Part shown: positions 8,323 to 16,314 of the stretch, piece by piece | Position numbering within the stretch: the stretch's first letter is position 1 | How the letters are laid out: each line of letters opens with the position of its first letter | Assembly: GCF_019052365.1 (NCBI RefSeq) | Contig: NZ_JAHQUY010000003.1 | Coordinates: forward strand, 30,498 to 94,497 | DNA: 64,000 nucleotides | Direction of reading: 5' to 3' | Origin: Leyella stercorea | Lineage (GTDB): Bacteria; Bacteroidota; Bacteroidia; Bacteroidales; Bacteroidaceae | Program-made: the position numbers and the translations under genes | Notes under the pieces: generated by a model | Database searches by the model: none | What the model was told of the DNA's origin: nothing | The model's input: only the letters and a program-made list of their open reading frames with translations

Positions 8323-8910
8323 ATGAAAAAGACTAATTGCATAAAGAAAGTTATCCGCTGCGCGGCACTATGCGCTGCGGCGCTCCTCGTGGCGTCGTGT
8401 GCGGAGAAACCGAAAAGCGACAACATAATAGTGCACAAGCGCGCCAAGGTGCAGAAGAAGCAGACGCAGGCCATGAGCGGCTACGAGGACAAGCGCAACG
8501 TGGAGTGGCTCGGCGCAACCTATAAGGTGTGCGTGGAGCGTAAGTCGGACAACACACTGCCCCTTACCTACGACGAGCAGGGCAACAGCTACTACGACAA
8601 CCGCATCTCGGTGCGCGTGCTGCGCAGCGACGGGTCGGTGTTCTTCGAGCGCACGTTCCTCAAGACCGACTTCACGCAGTACATCAGCGACACATACTCG
8701 AAGGGAGCGTTGCTCGGAGTGGTGTTCGATTGCGTTGACGGCGACGCCCTTCGCTTTGCGGCAAGCGTCGGTTCGCCCGACAAGATGAGCGACGAGTACG
8801 AGCCGCTCGTAGTGAAAGTGTCACGATTGGGCGCCTTGAGCGTGGCTAAGGACACGAAGCTCGACACTGCAAGCGAAGACGAACTCGAAGACGAGGACGA
8901 CGGAGTGTAA
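8323..8910 (+). CDS. putative lipoprotein of unknown function
   Basis: I do not recognise this 195-residue protein. From the ATG at 8323 it has a lipoprotein signal (charged start, hydrophobic core, LLVASC with Cys26), which is why this start is preferred over an upstream in-frame ATG at 8245 that would bury the signal. The body is mixed alpha/beta with many charged residues (YKVCVERKSDNTLPLTYDEQ, VRVLRSDGSVFFERTFLKTDF) and resembles DUF4738-type Bacteroidota lipoproteins, though I cannot confirm this. The C-terminus is very acidic (SEDELEDEDDGV). It is a single-gene unit closed by a strong hairpin terminator. Confidence 0.7.
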   Translation: MKKTNCIKKVIRCAALCAAALLVASCAEKPKSDNIIVHKRAKVQKKQTQAMSGYEDKRNVEWLGATYKVCVERKSDNTLPLTYDEQGNSYYDNRISVRVLRSDGSVFFERTFLKTDFTQYISDTYSKGALLGVVFDCVDGDALRFAASVGSPDKMSDEYEPLVVKVSRLGALSVAKDTKLDTASEDELEDEDDGV

Positions 8911-9023
8911 ACCTGTATGTTCATTTCCAATAAATAATGTATTCATAAACATGTGTTTCCTACTAACCTATTGAATTTGATAGTCATTTAGGAACGATTA
9001 CGTGAGTAATTTGGCTCTTAGAA

Positions 9024-9069
9024 AGACAGCAAAGACTCCGCCGCAAGTGCGGCAGAGTCTTTGCTGTCT
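9024..9069. terminator. bidirectional hairpin terminator
   Basis: A 15-bp perfect stem (AGACAGCAAAGACTC paired with its complement) encloses a GC-rich loop and is followed by ATTTTA. It lies between the rightward lipoprotein gene and the leftward S4-domain gene and can serve both. Confidence 0.8.
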
Positions 9070-9116
9070 ATTTTAAATCAATGATAACGGAGAAATTTAT
9101 TAGCTTTAGTGTAGCG

Positions 9117-9539
9117 CTACTCGTCGAAATCAAATTCGTCGTCGAAGTCGTCGAAGCCGAACATGGCAGGCTCGGCGAACGCATCCAGTGCGCGGCGCTC
9201 CTTCTTCGTCGGTCGACCCGTGCCGCGTGCGCGGTCTACGAAACCGCTGATGCGACTCATCTCGAGCAGTTCGTACTGCTTCGGGTCGGTCACGTTCTCG
9301 TAAATCTCCGGCAGGAGCTTAGCGCCCACGCGCTGCTCTATCGTCTTCAGAACCTTGAACGAGTAGGTTACTGGCGGCTTCTTTACGCTCACCACATCGC
9401 CCACCTTCACCGTGCGGCTCGGCTTCACGGTCACTCCGCCCAGCATGACGCGTCCGTTCTTGCAGGCGTCGGCTGCTATGGAGCGCGTCTTGAATATGCG
9501 CGCCGCCCACAGCCATTTGTCTATACGTGCTACTTCCAT
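9117..9539 (-). CDS. S4-domain RNA-binding protein (Hsp15/HslR-like)
   Basis: The 140-residue product begins with an S4 RNA-binding domain (ARIDKWLWAARIFKTRSIAADACKNGRVMLGGVTVKPSRTVKVGD), the arrangement found in heat-shock protein Hsp15, which binds stalled 50S subunits carrying peptidyl-tRNA. The C-terminal part has the basic GTGRPTKKERR segment usual for this family and then an acidic Phe/Asp-rich tail. It lies downstream of pth (peptidyl-tRNA hydrolase), a neighbour that also deals with stalled peptidyl-tRNA, so a role in rescue of stalled ribosomes is likely. A 129-bp spacer full of short repeats separates it from pth. Confidence 0.88.
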   Translation of the reverse strand: MEVARIDKWLWAARIFKTRSIAADACKNGRVMLGGVTVKPSRTVKVGDVVSVKKPPVTYSFKVLKTIEQRVGAKLLPEIYENVTDPKQYELLEMSRISGFVDRARGTGRPTKKERRALDAFAEPAMFGFDDFDDEFDFDE

Positions 9540-9540
9540 G

Positions 9541-9665
9541 TTAAAAGTAAAAAAGACTTTTAAAAGTAAAAAAGTAAAAGAGTAAAAAAGTAAAAAGCAA
9601 AGGCTCAGAAAGGCTTATTGAGGCTTATTGAGGCTTAGAAAGGCTTAAAAAGCTTAGCTAAACCT
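9541..9665. repeat. AAAAGTAAAA and AGGCTTATTG tandem repeats
   Basis: The left half is an A-rich run of GTAAAA-type units. The right half (9601-9660) is six imperfect 10-bp units of the form AGGCTTAGAA or AGGCTTATTG. The AGGCTTAGAA unit recurs at 61571-61690. Together they fill the whole space between the S4 gene and pth. Confidence 0.8.
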
Positions 9666-9668
9666 AAC

Positions 9669-10247
9669 CTATTTGTGCTTCTTTCCGAGCTTGTTGAACT
9701 GGTTCATCGTGATGTTCAGTCCGGCAAGCACAAAGCTCTTTATTATCTCCACTGCCAGGTCGATGCTCGGCTGCAGCGTCTGCATATCCTCAGCGCTGTA
9801 CTTGCCCAGCACCCAGTCTACCTGCGCGCCACGCTGGAAGTCGGCGCCGATGCCCATGCGCAGACGCGCATACTGCTGTCCGATGAGCTGCTGGATGTTG
9901 CCCAGTCCGTTGTGTCCGCCGTTCGATCCGTTGCCCTTCAGACGGAAGTCGCCGAGCGGAATTGAGAGGTCGTCCACAACGACGAGCAGTCTTGTCTGGT
10001 CGATATTCTCCTTCTGCAGCCAGTAGCGCACGGCGTTGCCGCTGAGGTTCATGTATGTTGTCGGCTTGAGGATGAATACCTTGCGCCCCTTAAGCGAAGT
10101 CTCCGCCACGAAGCCGTAGCGCTTGTCCTCGAAGGAGGCGCCCACCGACTTTGCCAGTTCGTCAACGACCATGAAGCCCGTGTTGTGGCGTGTGTGGTCG
10201 TACTCGGCGCCGGGGTTTCCCAAGCCTACTATTAAGAATTTGTCCAT
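9669..10247 (-). CDS. pth: peptidyl-tRNA hydrolase
   Basis: Pth releases tRNA from peptidyl-tRNA that has dropped off ribosomes. The 192-residue protein has the family opening IVGLGNPGAEYDHTRHNTGFMVVD with catalytic His22 and Asn12 equivalents, the motif KPTTYMNLSGNAV, and VVVDDLSIPLGDFRLKGNGSNGGHNGLGNI with the conserved Asp and substrate-binding Asn/His residues. It sits between rplY and the S4-domain gene, all leftward, but a terminator-like hairpin and a repeat cluster lie between it and rplY. No clear separate promoter was seen in that repeat-filled gap. Confidence 0.97.
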   Translation of the reverse strand: MDKFLIVGLGNPGAEYDHTRHNTGFMVVDELAKSVGASFEDKRYGFVAETSLKGRKVFILKPTTYMNLSGNAVRYWLQKENIDQTRLLVVVDDLSIPLGDFRLKGNGSNGGHNGLGNIQQLIGQQYARLRMGIGADFQRGAQVDWVLGKYSAEDMQTLQPSIDLAVEIIKSFVLAGLNITMNQFNKLGKKHK

Positions 10248-10250
10248 GAT

Positions 10251-10388
10251 GTTGGGTTGTTGTGATGTTATGTTGTGATGGTGAGATGGTGAGGTGGTGA
10301 GATTTGTTGTGTTGAGATGTTGTTATGTTGAGGTGTTGAGATTTGTTATGTTGCTAATATCAACACCTCAACATCTCACCACCTCACC
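10251..10388. repeat. TTGAGATG/GTTGTGATG repeat cluster with inverted ends
   Basis: The gap between pth and rplY is filled with degenerate units such as GTTGTGATG, GTGAGATG and TTGAGGTG. The arm at 10288-10303 (GGTGAGGTGGTGAGAT) is perfectly repeated in inverted form at 10373-10388. The same sequence family occurs at 13927-13959, 58321-58417 and inside the coding region at 23127-23308. Confidence 0.85.
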
Positions 10389-10394
10389 AAATAT

Positions 10395-10429
10395 AAAAAG
10401 CGCACACGTCGTCGACGCATGCGCTTTTT
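10395..10429 (-). terminator. terminator of rplY
   Basis: The hairpin has complementary ends AAAAAGCGCA and TGCGCTTTTT, giving a GC stem followed by a U-run when read on the minus strand, just after the rplY stop. Confidence 0.75.
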
Positions 10430-10448
10430 GTATTTCTATCTGATGTCA

Positions 10449-11042
10449 TTAAGCCTGAGCCTGAGCAGCTGCAGACAGAGCGGCACGTGTCATCTTGATT
10501 GAGCAAACGATAACCTCCTTGCCTGTAACGATCTCGAGACCCTCGAAGCTGAGCTGACCGATCTTGATGCTCTTGCCAATCTGGAGAGCAGTAACGTCGA
10601 TGTCGAGGTGCTCCGGAATCTGCTGGTAAGGAGCCTTAACCTCGATCTTGCGGATAGAGAGGTTCATGCGACCACCGTCACGTACACCCTGTGCCAAGCC
10701 AGTGAGCTTAACAGGAATACCGATTGTGATAGGCTTCTGGTCGTTAACCTCGAGGAAGTCTACGTGAAGAACAGCGTCAGTTACCGGGTGGAACTGGATA
10801 TCCTTGAGGATAGCTGTGTGAGACTCGCCGTCGATAACGAGGTTGATAACATAGATGTGCGGAGTGTAGATGATCTTACGGAGCTCAGTCATAGGAACTG
10901 CGAAAGCCATAGCTGTCGGCTTGCCGTCCTGCTCTGCGAGGCCGTAAATGTTGCAAGGAACAAGTCCTTCCTTACGCAATGTCTTAGAAGCTTTCTTGCC
11001 AAGGTCTGTACGCTTCTGACCTGTAACGTTAATCTCTTTCAT
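10449..11042 (-). CDS. rplY: 50S ribosomal protein L25 (Ctc form)
   Basis: L25 binds 5S rRNA on the large ribosomal subunit. The 197-residue length corresponds to the long, two-domain (TL5/CTC) form: an N-terminal L25 domain with KRTDLGKKASKTLRKEGLVPCNIYG and DIQFHPVTDAVLHVDFLEV, and a C-terminal beta domain beginning near KPITIGIPVKLTGLAQGVRDGG. The tail ends in an Ala/Gln run. A -7 box lies about 100 bp upstream and a hairpin terminator follows the stop, so the gene can be transcribed alone. Confidence 0.96.
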   Translation of the reverse strand: MKEINVTGQKRTDLGKKASKTLRKEGLVPCNIYGLAEQDGKPTAMAFAVPMTELRKIIYTPHIYVINLVIDGESHTAILKDIQFHPVTDAVLHVDFLEVNDQKPITIGIPVKLTGLAQGVRDGGRMNLSIRKIEVKAPYQQIPEHLDIDVTALQIGKSIKIGQLSFEGLEIVTGKEVIVCSIKMTRAALSAAAQAQA

Positions 11043-11145
11043 TTGTGTTACTCTAAATTAAGTTGATAAAATAATGTTTATGCCTTAATTCGCCATCACA
11101 CGAGAATTTTTATATTTCTGTACGGATGTGCTCAAAAAAGCGGTG

Positions 11146-11153
11146 CAAAGGTA
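11146..11153 (-). promoter_or_regulatory. -7 box for rplY
   Basis: The minus strand reads TACCTTTG, matching TAnnTTTG, 104 bp before the rplY start. The leader of about 95 nt is long enough to carry regulation, but no known fold was recognised. Confidence 0.6.
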
Positions 11154-11237
11154 CGTATTTTATCCGAATTGAGCAAAAAATACATTAAAAAATACACAAT
11201 AATGTATGTTTCGCTTGGTAGTTCAGCCAAATTTAGC

Positions 11238-11245
11238 TATTTTTG
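11238..11245 (+). promoter_or_regulatory. -7 box for nusB
   Basis: TATTTTTG matches TAnnTTTG and starts the rightward nusB-yajC-ybbR-coaE unit, with a leader of about 100 nt. Confidence 0.55.
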
Positions 11246-11348
11246 CACCTGTTATTGAGACAAGGGTGTCGAAGGTCTGGCTTGCCCAGCGTTTCTTTAA
11301 TCTATGCAAACAACAGCAAGATACGTATTATAATAAAGTAAGAGAAGG

Positions 11349-12440
11349 ATGATCAACCGCGAATTAATCAGAATTAAGATAGTTCAGTTAACCTACGCAT
11401 ACTATCAGAACGGAAACAAACTCATGGACAGCGCAGAGAAGGAATTGCTTTTCAGTCTGTCTAAGGCTTACGATTTGTACAATTATCTTTTGGAACTCAT
11501 CGTCGCCGTCACACAGGAAGAACGCAAGCGTGTGGAAGTAGCTACGCAGCGTGCTCTGCGTGAGGGAGCGGAAACGCCGTCACAAAAATTCGCCTATAAC
11601 AAGTTCGCCGTGCAGCTCGAGGAGAACAAGCAGCTCAACGAGTTCGCCGAGACACAGAAACAGTCGTGGGCTAACAGCGTGGAGTTCGTGCGCGGTCTGT
11701 GCAACCAGATCGAGCAGAGCCAGACATACGCCGAGTACATGGCAGACACAGACAACTCGTACGAGGCCGACCGTGAGGTATGGCGCAAGCTTTACCGTCA
11801 GCTCATCCAGGAGAACGAAGACCTCGACCAGCTCCTCGAAGAGCAGAGCCTCTACTGGAACGACGACAAGGAAGTGGTAGACACATTCGTGCTCAAGACC
11901 ATCAAGCGCTTCGAGCCCGAGAACAAGGCAAAGCAGGAACTCCTGCCCGAGTATAAGGACATCGAGGACAAGGACTTCGCCGTGAAGTTATTCCGCGCAA
12001 CCATCCTCAACGCCGACCAGTATCAGCGCTACATGAGCGAGACATCGCGCAACTGGGACTTCTCGCGTCTGGCATACATGGACGTAGTGATCATGCAGAT
12101 AGCCATCGCCGAGATGCTCACATTCCCCAACATACCGGTGAGCGTGACCATCAACGAGTACGTCGAACTCGCAAAGCTCTACTCTACACCGAAGTCGGGC
12201 TCGTACATCAACGGTATGCTCGACGCTATCGCACGCTACCTCATGTCTACAGGCAAGCTCCTGAAGACCATCGAGGACCGTCCGCAGCGCCGTCAGGCAC
12301 CGCGCCGCCCTGCAACACCGCGTCTCAACCGCGCACAGCAGGCTCTCGAAGACGGCGAAGTGCTCCGCACACGCTATGCCGAGCAGGCAGAACAGGCCGC
12401 TCAGGAGCAGCCGGAAGAGGAGACAACCGGCGCAGAGTAA
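11349..12440 (+). CDS. nusB: transcription antitermination factor NusB (long form)
   Basis: NusB with NusE (S10) binds boxA RNA in rRNA leaders and prevents early termination. The 363-residue protein is more than twice the length of E. coli NusB, which is normal for Bacteroidota: a helical N-terminal region of about 190 residues precedes the NusB domain, seen in KDFAVKLFRATILNADQYQRYM and DVVIMQIAIAEMLTFPNIPVSVTINEYVELAKLYSTPKSGSYINGMLDAI (conserved core). The C-terminal 55 residues are Arg-, Ala- and Glu-rich and probably disordered. It heads a rightward unit with yajC next, which is the usual order in the phylum. Confidence 0.93.
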   Translation: MINRELIRIKIVQLTYAYYQNGNKLMDSAEKELLFSLSKAYDLYNYLLELIVAVTQEERKRVEVATQRALREGAETPSQKFAYNKFAVQLEENKQLNEFAETQKQSWANSVEFVRGLCNQIEQSQTYAEYMADTDNSYEADREVWRKLYRQLIQENEDLDQLLEEQSLYWNDDKEVVDTFVLKTIKRFEPENKAKQELLPEYKDIEDKDFAVKLFRATILNADQYQRYMSETSRNWDFSRLAYMDVVIMQIAIAEMLTFPNIPVSVTINEYVELAKLYSTPKSGSYINGMLDAIARYLMSTGKLLKTIEDRPQRRQAPRRPATPRLNRAQQALEDGEVLRTRYAEQAEQAAQEQPEEETTGAE

Positions 12441-12570
12441 GCGTAATATAAAAAGAGAAAATTTTAAGAAAACAATAATATTAATGTTGTGATGGGAGAT
12501 GTTGAAGCGCAGACAAACGTCAACAGCTTAACCGTTCAACCCACAACTTAACTAAAACAAGAAAACAACA

Positions 12571-12888
12571 ATGAATACAACAGTACTCGCTGCTCAGGCA
12601 GCACAGCAAGGTGGTGGCATGGGAATGATCATCATGATTTTAGCACTCTTCGTCATCATGTATTTCTTCATGATTCGTCCGCAGCAGAAGCAGCAGAAGA
12701 AGATTCGTGAGTTCCAGAACGCACTCAAAGAGGGCGACAAGGTGATGGTAGGTGGTGGCATCCACGCTACAGTTCGCCGTGTAGACCTCACAGCCGGCAC
12801 CGTAGACGTAGAGATCGCTCGCGGCGTTGTCGTTACAGTAGACAAGGCAGGCGTGTTCGCTGACGGCACACAGCAGCCACAGAAGTAA
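12571..12888 (+). CDS. yajC: preprotein translocase subunit YajC
   Basis: YajC is a small single-span inner-membrane protein that associates with SecDF-YidC and the SecYEG translocon. The 105-residue product has a membrane helix at about residues 14-35 (GMIIMILALFVIMYFFMIRP), the family motif RPQQKQQKKIREFQNALKEGD, and the beta region VMVGGGIHATVRRVD. It lies 130 bp after nusB and 54 bp before the ybbR-like gene. The nusB-yajC spacer holds a weak inverted repeat (GTTGTGATGGG and TTCAACCCACAAC) but no terminator or clear promoter. Confidence 0.95.
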   Translation: MNTTVLAAQAAQQGGGMGMIIMILALFVIMYFFMIRPQQKQQKKIREFQNALKEGDKVMVGGGIHATVRRVDLTAGTVDVEIARGVVVTVDKAGVFADGTQQPQK

Positions 12889-12942
12889 TTTAGACACTTC
12901 GACCGCCAACGGCTTGAAGTTAATTCATTAATCGATGATTCG

Positions 12943-13926
12943 ATGGAAAAACGCTTGACGCAAATAATAAATATGGTCAGAAACTTCCTGTTCAGCTCAG
13001 CTAACAGGGAGTTTCTGACTTTTTTCTTCTTTCTCGTGCTGAGCACCATCTTCTGGCTGATGACGGCGCTCAACGAAACATACGAGAGAGAGGTAAGCGT
13101 GCCCGCATACCTTGTGAACGTACCGAAGAACGTCGTGATAACAAGCGACATGGAGGACACCGTGCGTGTCACGGTGCGCGACAAAGGCTTCGCGCTTCTC
13201 GCATACATCTACGGCGAAGGCGTGCGTCCGATTAACATCAACTTCCAGTCGTTCGTCACACGTCAGTCGGGCTACGGCGTAGTGCCGTCGCAGGAGCTGA
13301 TGAAGATGGTTAACCAGCGCTTCAGCGGAGCCTCTAAGGTGGTGCAGGTGAAGCCCGACCGTCTCGACTTCTACTACAACTACGGACTGTCGCGTCAGGT
13401 GCCAGTTAAGATGGCAGGTGTAGTGGTGCCAGGCAAGTCGTTCTACCTTGCACGCACACGCTTCTGGCCCGAGACCGTCACCGTCTACGGCAGCAAGCAG
13501 ACGCTCGACTCGCTGCGCTACGTGAAGACCGTGCCCATCAACATCACCAACTTCAACGACACGGTTGTAAAGACCGTGGCGCTCGAGAAGATAAAGGGCG
13601 TGAAGATTGTGCCCAACACCGTGCGCATCGGACTCTATCCCGACATTCTCACCGAGGAGACTATCGAGGTGCCGGTGACGGCGGTGAACATGCCTGAGGG
13701 CAAGGTGCTGCGCTCATTCCCGCAGCGCGTCACCGTCAACTTCATTGTCGGTGCAAGCATGTTCCGCAGCATCTCGTCAGACCAGTTCGCCGTAGTGGTC
13801 GACTACAACGAGCTTATTGAGCATCCGTCCGACAAGTGCAACATACATCTGCGCCAATGTCCACAGGGCGTGCGCAACGCCCGTCTGCAGATGACGCAAG
13901 TAGACTACCTTATTGAGGAGCAGTAG
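12943..13926 (+). CDS. YbbR-domain protein
   Basis: This 327-residue protein has one membrane helix near the N-terminus (residues 25-42, FFFFLVLSTIFWLMTALNE) and then repeated YbbR-type beta domains in the periplasm, for example DSLRYVKTVPINITNFNDTVVKTVALEKIKGVKIVPNTVRIGLYPDILTEETIEVPV. In Firmicutes, YbbR/CdaR activates the diadenylate cyclase CdaA; no cyclase gene is adjacent here, and the Bacteroidota homologue usually sits between yajC and coaE as it does in this window. Its role is not established in this phylum. Confidence 0.85.
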   Translation: MEKRLTQIINMVRNFLFSSANREFLTFFFFLVLSTIFWLMTALNETYEREVSVPAYLVNVPKNVVITSDMEDTVRVTVRDKGFALLAYIYGEGVRPININFQSFVTRQSGYGVVPSQELMKMVNQRFSGASKVVQVKPDRLDFYYNYGLSRQVPVKMAGVVVPGKSFYLARTRFWPETVTVYGSKQTLDSLRYVKTVPINITNFNDTVVKTVALEKIKGVKIVPNTVRIGLYPDILTEETIEVPVTAVNMPEGKVLRSFPQRVTVNFIVGASMFRSISSDQFAVVVDYNELIEHPSDKCNIHLRQCPQGVRNARLQMTQVDYLIEEQ

Positions 13927-13959
13927 GGTGTTGAGGTGTTGAGATGGTTAGGTGTTGAG
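13927..13959. repeat. short copy of the TTGAGGTG repeat family
   Basis: Four units of the form GTGTTGAG or TTGAGATG directly follow the ybbR-like stop codon. They match the clusters at 10251-10388 and 58321-58417. Confidence 0.75.
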
Positions 13960-14002
13960 CTTTCATGCTTCTTAATCTCTTTGCCTTCTAAAGTATATAA
14001 AT

Positions 14003-14575
14003 ATGAAGATAGCAATAACTGGCGGAATAGGTTCTGGCAAGAGCTATGTCTGCCGACTCTTGGAGCAGCGCGGCATCGAGGTGTATGACTGCGATGCTGC
14101 AGCAAAACGACTCATGCGCACCTCAGACAGGCTGCAACAGCAACTTAAGGTGCTCGTAGGCGACACTGTATACTCTGCCGACGGAGTGCTTCAGAAGCCG
14201 GTGCTTGCCGAGTTTCTTCTCGCAAGCGAGGCGAACAAGCTCGCCATAAACGACATCGTACACCCCGCAGTGGCCGACGACTTCGCCGCTTCCGGCAAGC
14301 AGTGGCTCGAAAGCGCCATACTCTTCGAGAGCGGATTCGACCGCCGCATAGCGTTCGACCATATAGTCTGCGTCACAGCGCCACGCCCAGTGCGCATACA
14401 GCGCATCGTGCAGCGCGACAACATCACGCCCGAACGCGCAGCCGAATGGATCGACGTGCAGATGAGCCAGCAGGAAGTGGCGCAGCGCAGCGACTTCTGC
14501 ATACAGAACGACGGCGAGTGCGACCTGCAAGTGCAAATCGACGATATATTAAGACAAATAGCAATCAATAATTAA
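14003..14575 (+). CDS. coaE: dephospho-CoA kinase
   Basis: CoaE phosphorylates dephospho-CoA in the last step of coenzyme A synthesis. The 190-residue protein has the P-loop GGIGSGKS at residues 6-13, the CoA-domain segment YDCDAAAKRLM, the motif HPAV and the lid region RIQRIVQRDNITPERAAEWIDVQMSQQE. It is preceded by the ybbR-like gene with a 76-bp spacer holding repeats and followed after 23 bp by a DUF5606 gene. The length and motifs are normal. Confidence 0.96.
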   Translation: MKIAITGGIGSGKSYVCRLLEQRGIEVYDCDAAAKRLMRTSDRLQQQLKVLVGDTVYSADGVLQKPVLAEFLLASEANKLAINDIVHPAVADDFAASGKQWLESAILFESGFDRRIAFDHIVCVTAPRPVRIQRIVQRDNITPERAAEWIDVQMSQQEVAQRSDFCIQNDGECDLQVQIDDILRQIAINN

Positions 14576-14598
14576 TAATTAAATAAACATTAAAGACA

Positions 14599-15042
14599 AT
14601 GGAAACAATTCTTTCAATAGCCGGCAAGCCGGGACTTTACAAACTCGTATCACGTGGCAACCGCAACCTCATCGTTGAGGCTCTCGACGCTACACACCGC
14701 CGTATGCCGGCTTTTGCTTCTGACCGCGTAACATCACTCGGCGACATCGCTATGTACACCGACGCAGAGGACATCCCATTGTGGCAGGTGCTGAAGAACC
14801 TCGGCGAGAAGGAGCAGTCGAAGGAGTGCTCGCTCAACTACAAGAAGTGCTCTGCTGACGAGCTCCACAACTTCTTCGCAGAGGTATTGCCTGCATACGA
14901 TCGCGACCGCGTTCACGATTCAGACATCAAGAAGCTCATCCAGTGGTACAACATCCTCGTTAACAACGGCATCACCGACTTCGAGGCTGTGCTTGCACCC
15001 ACAGAGGGCGACAACGTAGACGACCGTCAGGAGGCTGAGTAA
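14599..15042 (+). CDS. DUF5606 protein
   Basis: The 147-residue protein matches the Bacteroidota-specific DUF5606 family from its opening METILSIAGKPGLYKLVSRGNRNLIVEALD to LPAYDRDRVHDSDIKKLIQWYNILVNNGITDF. The N-terminal half looks like a small beta domain and the rest is helical. No membrane helix or signal peptide is present, so it should be cytoplasmic. The function is unknown. Its stop codon overlaps the rsmA start by one base (TAATG), so it is translationally coupled to rsmA and may relate to ribosome assembly. Confidence 0.85.
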   Translation: METILSIAGKPGLYKLVSRGNRNLIVEALDATHRRMPAFASDRVTSLGDIAMYTDAEDIPLWQVLKNLGEKEQSKECSLNYKKCSADELHNFFAEVLPAYDRDRVHDSDIKKLIQWYNILVNNGITDFEAVLAPTEGDNVDDRQEAE

Positions 15043-15845
15043 TGGTAAAGGCCGTTAGACCGAAGAAGAACTTAGGGCAGCACTTCCTCACCGACCTCGG
15101 CATAGCGAAAGCTATCGCCGACACGGTGGACGCCTGCCCCGACATACCGGTGCTTGAGATTGGACCGGGTATGGGCGTGATGACACAATTTCTCGTCACA
15201 AAGCCGCGCCTTGTGAAGGCTGTGGAGATCGACAAGGAGTCGGTGGCTTATCTTAACGAGACGTTTCCGAAGCTCCGCGAGAACATCATCGGCAACGACT
15301 TCCTGCGCATGGACCTTAACGAAATCTTCGACGGCAAGCAGTTCGTGCTCACGGGCAACTATCCTTACGACATCTCGTCGCAGATATTCTTCAAGATGCT
15401 CGACTACAAGGAGCTTATCCCTTGCTGCACGGGTATGATACAGCGCGAGGTGGCTCTGCGCATCGCGTCTGCACCAGGCACAAAGGCGTACGGCATCCTG
15501 TCGGTGCTCATCCAGGCTTGGTACGACGTAGAGTATCTCTTCACTGTCGACGAGACGGTGTTCAATCCGCCTCCAAAGGTGAAGAGTGCGGTGATACGCA
15601 TGACGCGCAACACCGTGACCGACCTCGGTTGCGACGAGCGTCTGTTCAAGCGCGTCGTGAAGACCGTGTTCAACCAGCGCCGCAAGATGCTGCGCGTCAG
15701 CTTGCGCCAGATATTCGGCGGATCGGCTTCTGCCGAGTTCTACGCACAGGACATCATGACGAAGCGTCCGGAGCAGCTCTCCGTGGAGCAGTTCGTAGAG
15801 CTTACGAACATCGTGGAGGCAGAGATGAAGCGCCTTGAAATATAA
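15042..15845 (+). CDS. rsmA: 16S rRNA dimethyladenosine transferase RsmA (KsgA)
   Basis: RsmA dimethylates two adjacent adenosines in helix 45 of 16S rRNA, a late step of 30S maturation. The 267-residue protein has PKKNLGQHFLTD, the SAM-binding motif VLEIGPGMGVMTQFL, the acidic motif near NDFLRMD and the catalytic motif GNYPYDIS (family NLPYxIS), plus the C-terminal helical RNA-binding region with RRKMLRVSLRQIF. The start overlaps the stop of the DUF5606 gene. A dense cluster of palindromic repeats begins two bases after its stop codon and may form its 3' end. Confidence 0.97.
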   Translation: MVKAVRPKKNLGQHFLTDLGIAKAIADTVDACPDIPVLEIGPGMGVMTQFLVTKPRLVKAVEIDKESVAYLNETFPKLRENIIGNDFLRMDLNEIFDGKQFVLTGNYPYDISSQIFFKMLDYKELIPCCTGMIQREVALRIASAPGTKAYGILSVLIQAWYDVEYLFTVDETVFNPPPKVKSAVIRMTRNTVTDLGCDERLFKRVVKTVFNQRRKMLRVSLRQIFGGSASAEFYAQDIMTKRPEQLSVEQFVELTNIVEAEMKRLEI

Positions 15846-15846
15846 T

Positions 15847-16164
15847 AGGGGGTGTACTTGTTTTTTTTTGGTGCACTTATCTCTTTGTTGGTGCAGTTAT
15901 CTCTTTGTTGGTGCAGTTGAGACAACTGCACCCCCTGATAATAGCACATACTTCTTAGGGGGTGCACTTGTCTCCGCTCGGCTTTGCCGCTTGCCAGAGC
16001 AAGAAGTGCACCAATTTATTAATAGCACATACTTCTTAGGGGGTGCACTTGTCTCAAGTGCACCAATTTATTAATAATACATACTTCTTAGGGGATGCAC
16101 TTGTTTTTTGTTGGTGCAGTTCTTGCTTTGCCGCTTGTCAAAGCAAGAACTGCACCAACTTATT
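15847..16164. repeat. cluster of GGTGCAGTTG/CAACTGCACC palindromic repeats
   Basis: This gap holds about five tandem units. Each has a palindromic core with arms GGTGCASTTG and CAASTGCACC, preceded by CATACTTCTTAGGGGGTGCA and followed by CACCAATTTATTAATA. Two units carry extra hairpin inserts (CTTTGCCGCTTG type) in the loop at 15976-16000 and 16120-16148. Short open frames here are made of repeat sequence only. The same family occurs at 5941-6010 and 36856-37035. Confidence 0.9.
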
Positions 16165-16170
16165 AATAAC

Positions 16171-16277
16171 TCAAGTTTCGGATTTAGAATTGTGGTTGTC
16201 CAAATTTAAGTCTTCAAACAGGTGCGTAAATGTATCCATAAATAAATTCAACCTCGAATTCTAAATCCTAAACTTGA
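16171..16277. repeat. 107-bp inverted repeat next to the efflux module
   Basis: The arms at 16171-16191 and 16257-16277 are 21 bp long with one mismatch (left arm TCAAGTTTCGGATTTAGAAT), around a 65-bp AT-rich spacer without an open frame. It could be a terminator for the leftward Crp-like gene, or a small MITE-like element. No target duplication was recognised. Confidence 0.6.
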
Positions 16278-16314
16278 TTAATATTAAAAACTATGTAATA
16301 TCCGCCGAATCACG

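Noticed and set aside
15835..16264. Open frames of 73-79 codons in the gap after rsmA
   Set aside because: They consist only of palindromic repeat sequence (recurring NSTYFLGGALVS) and have no promoter or family likeness.
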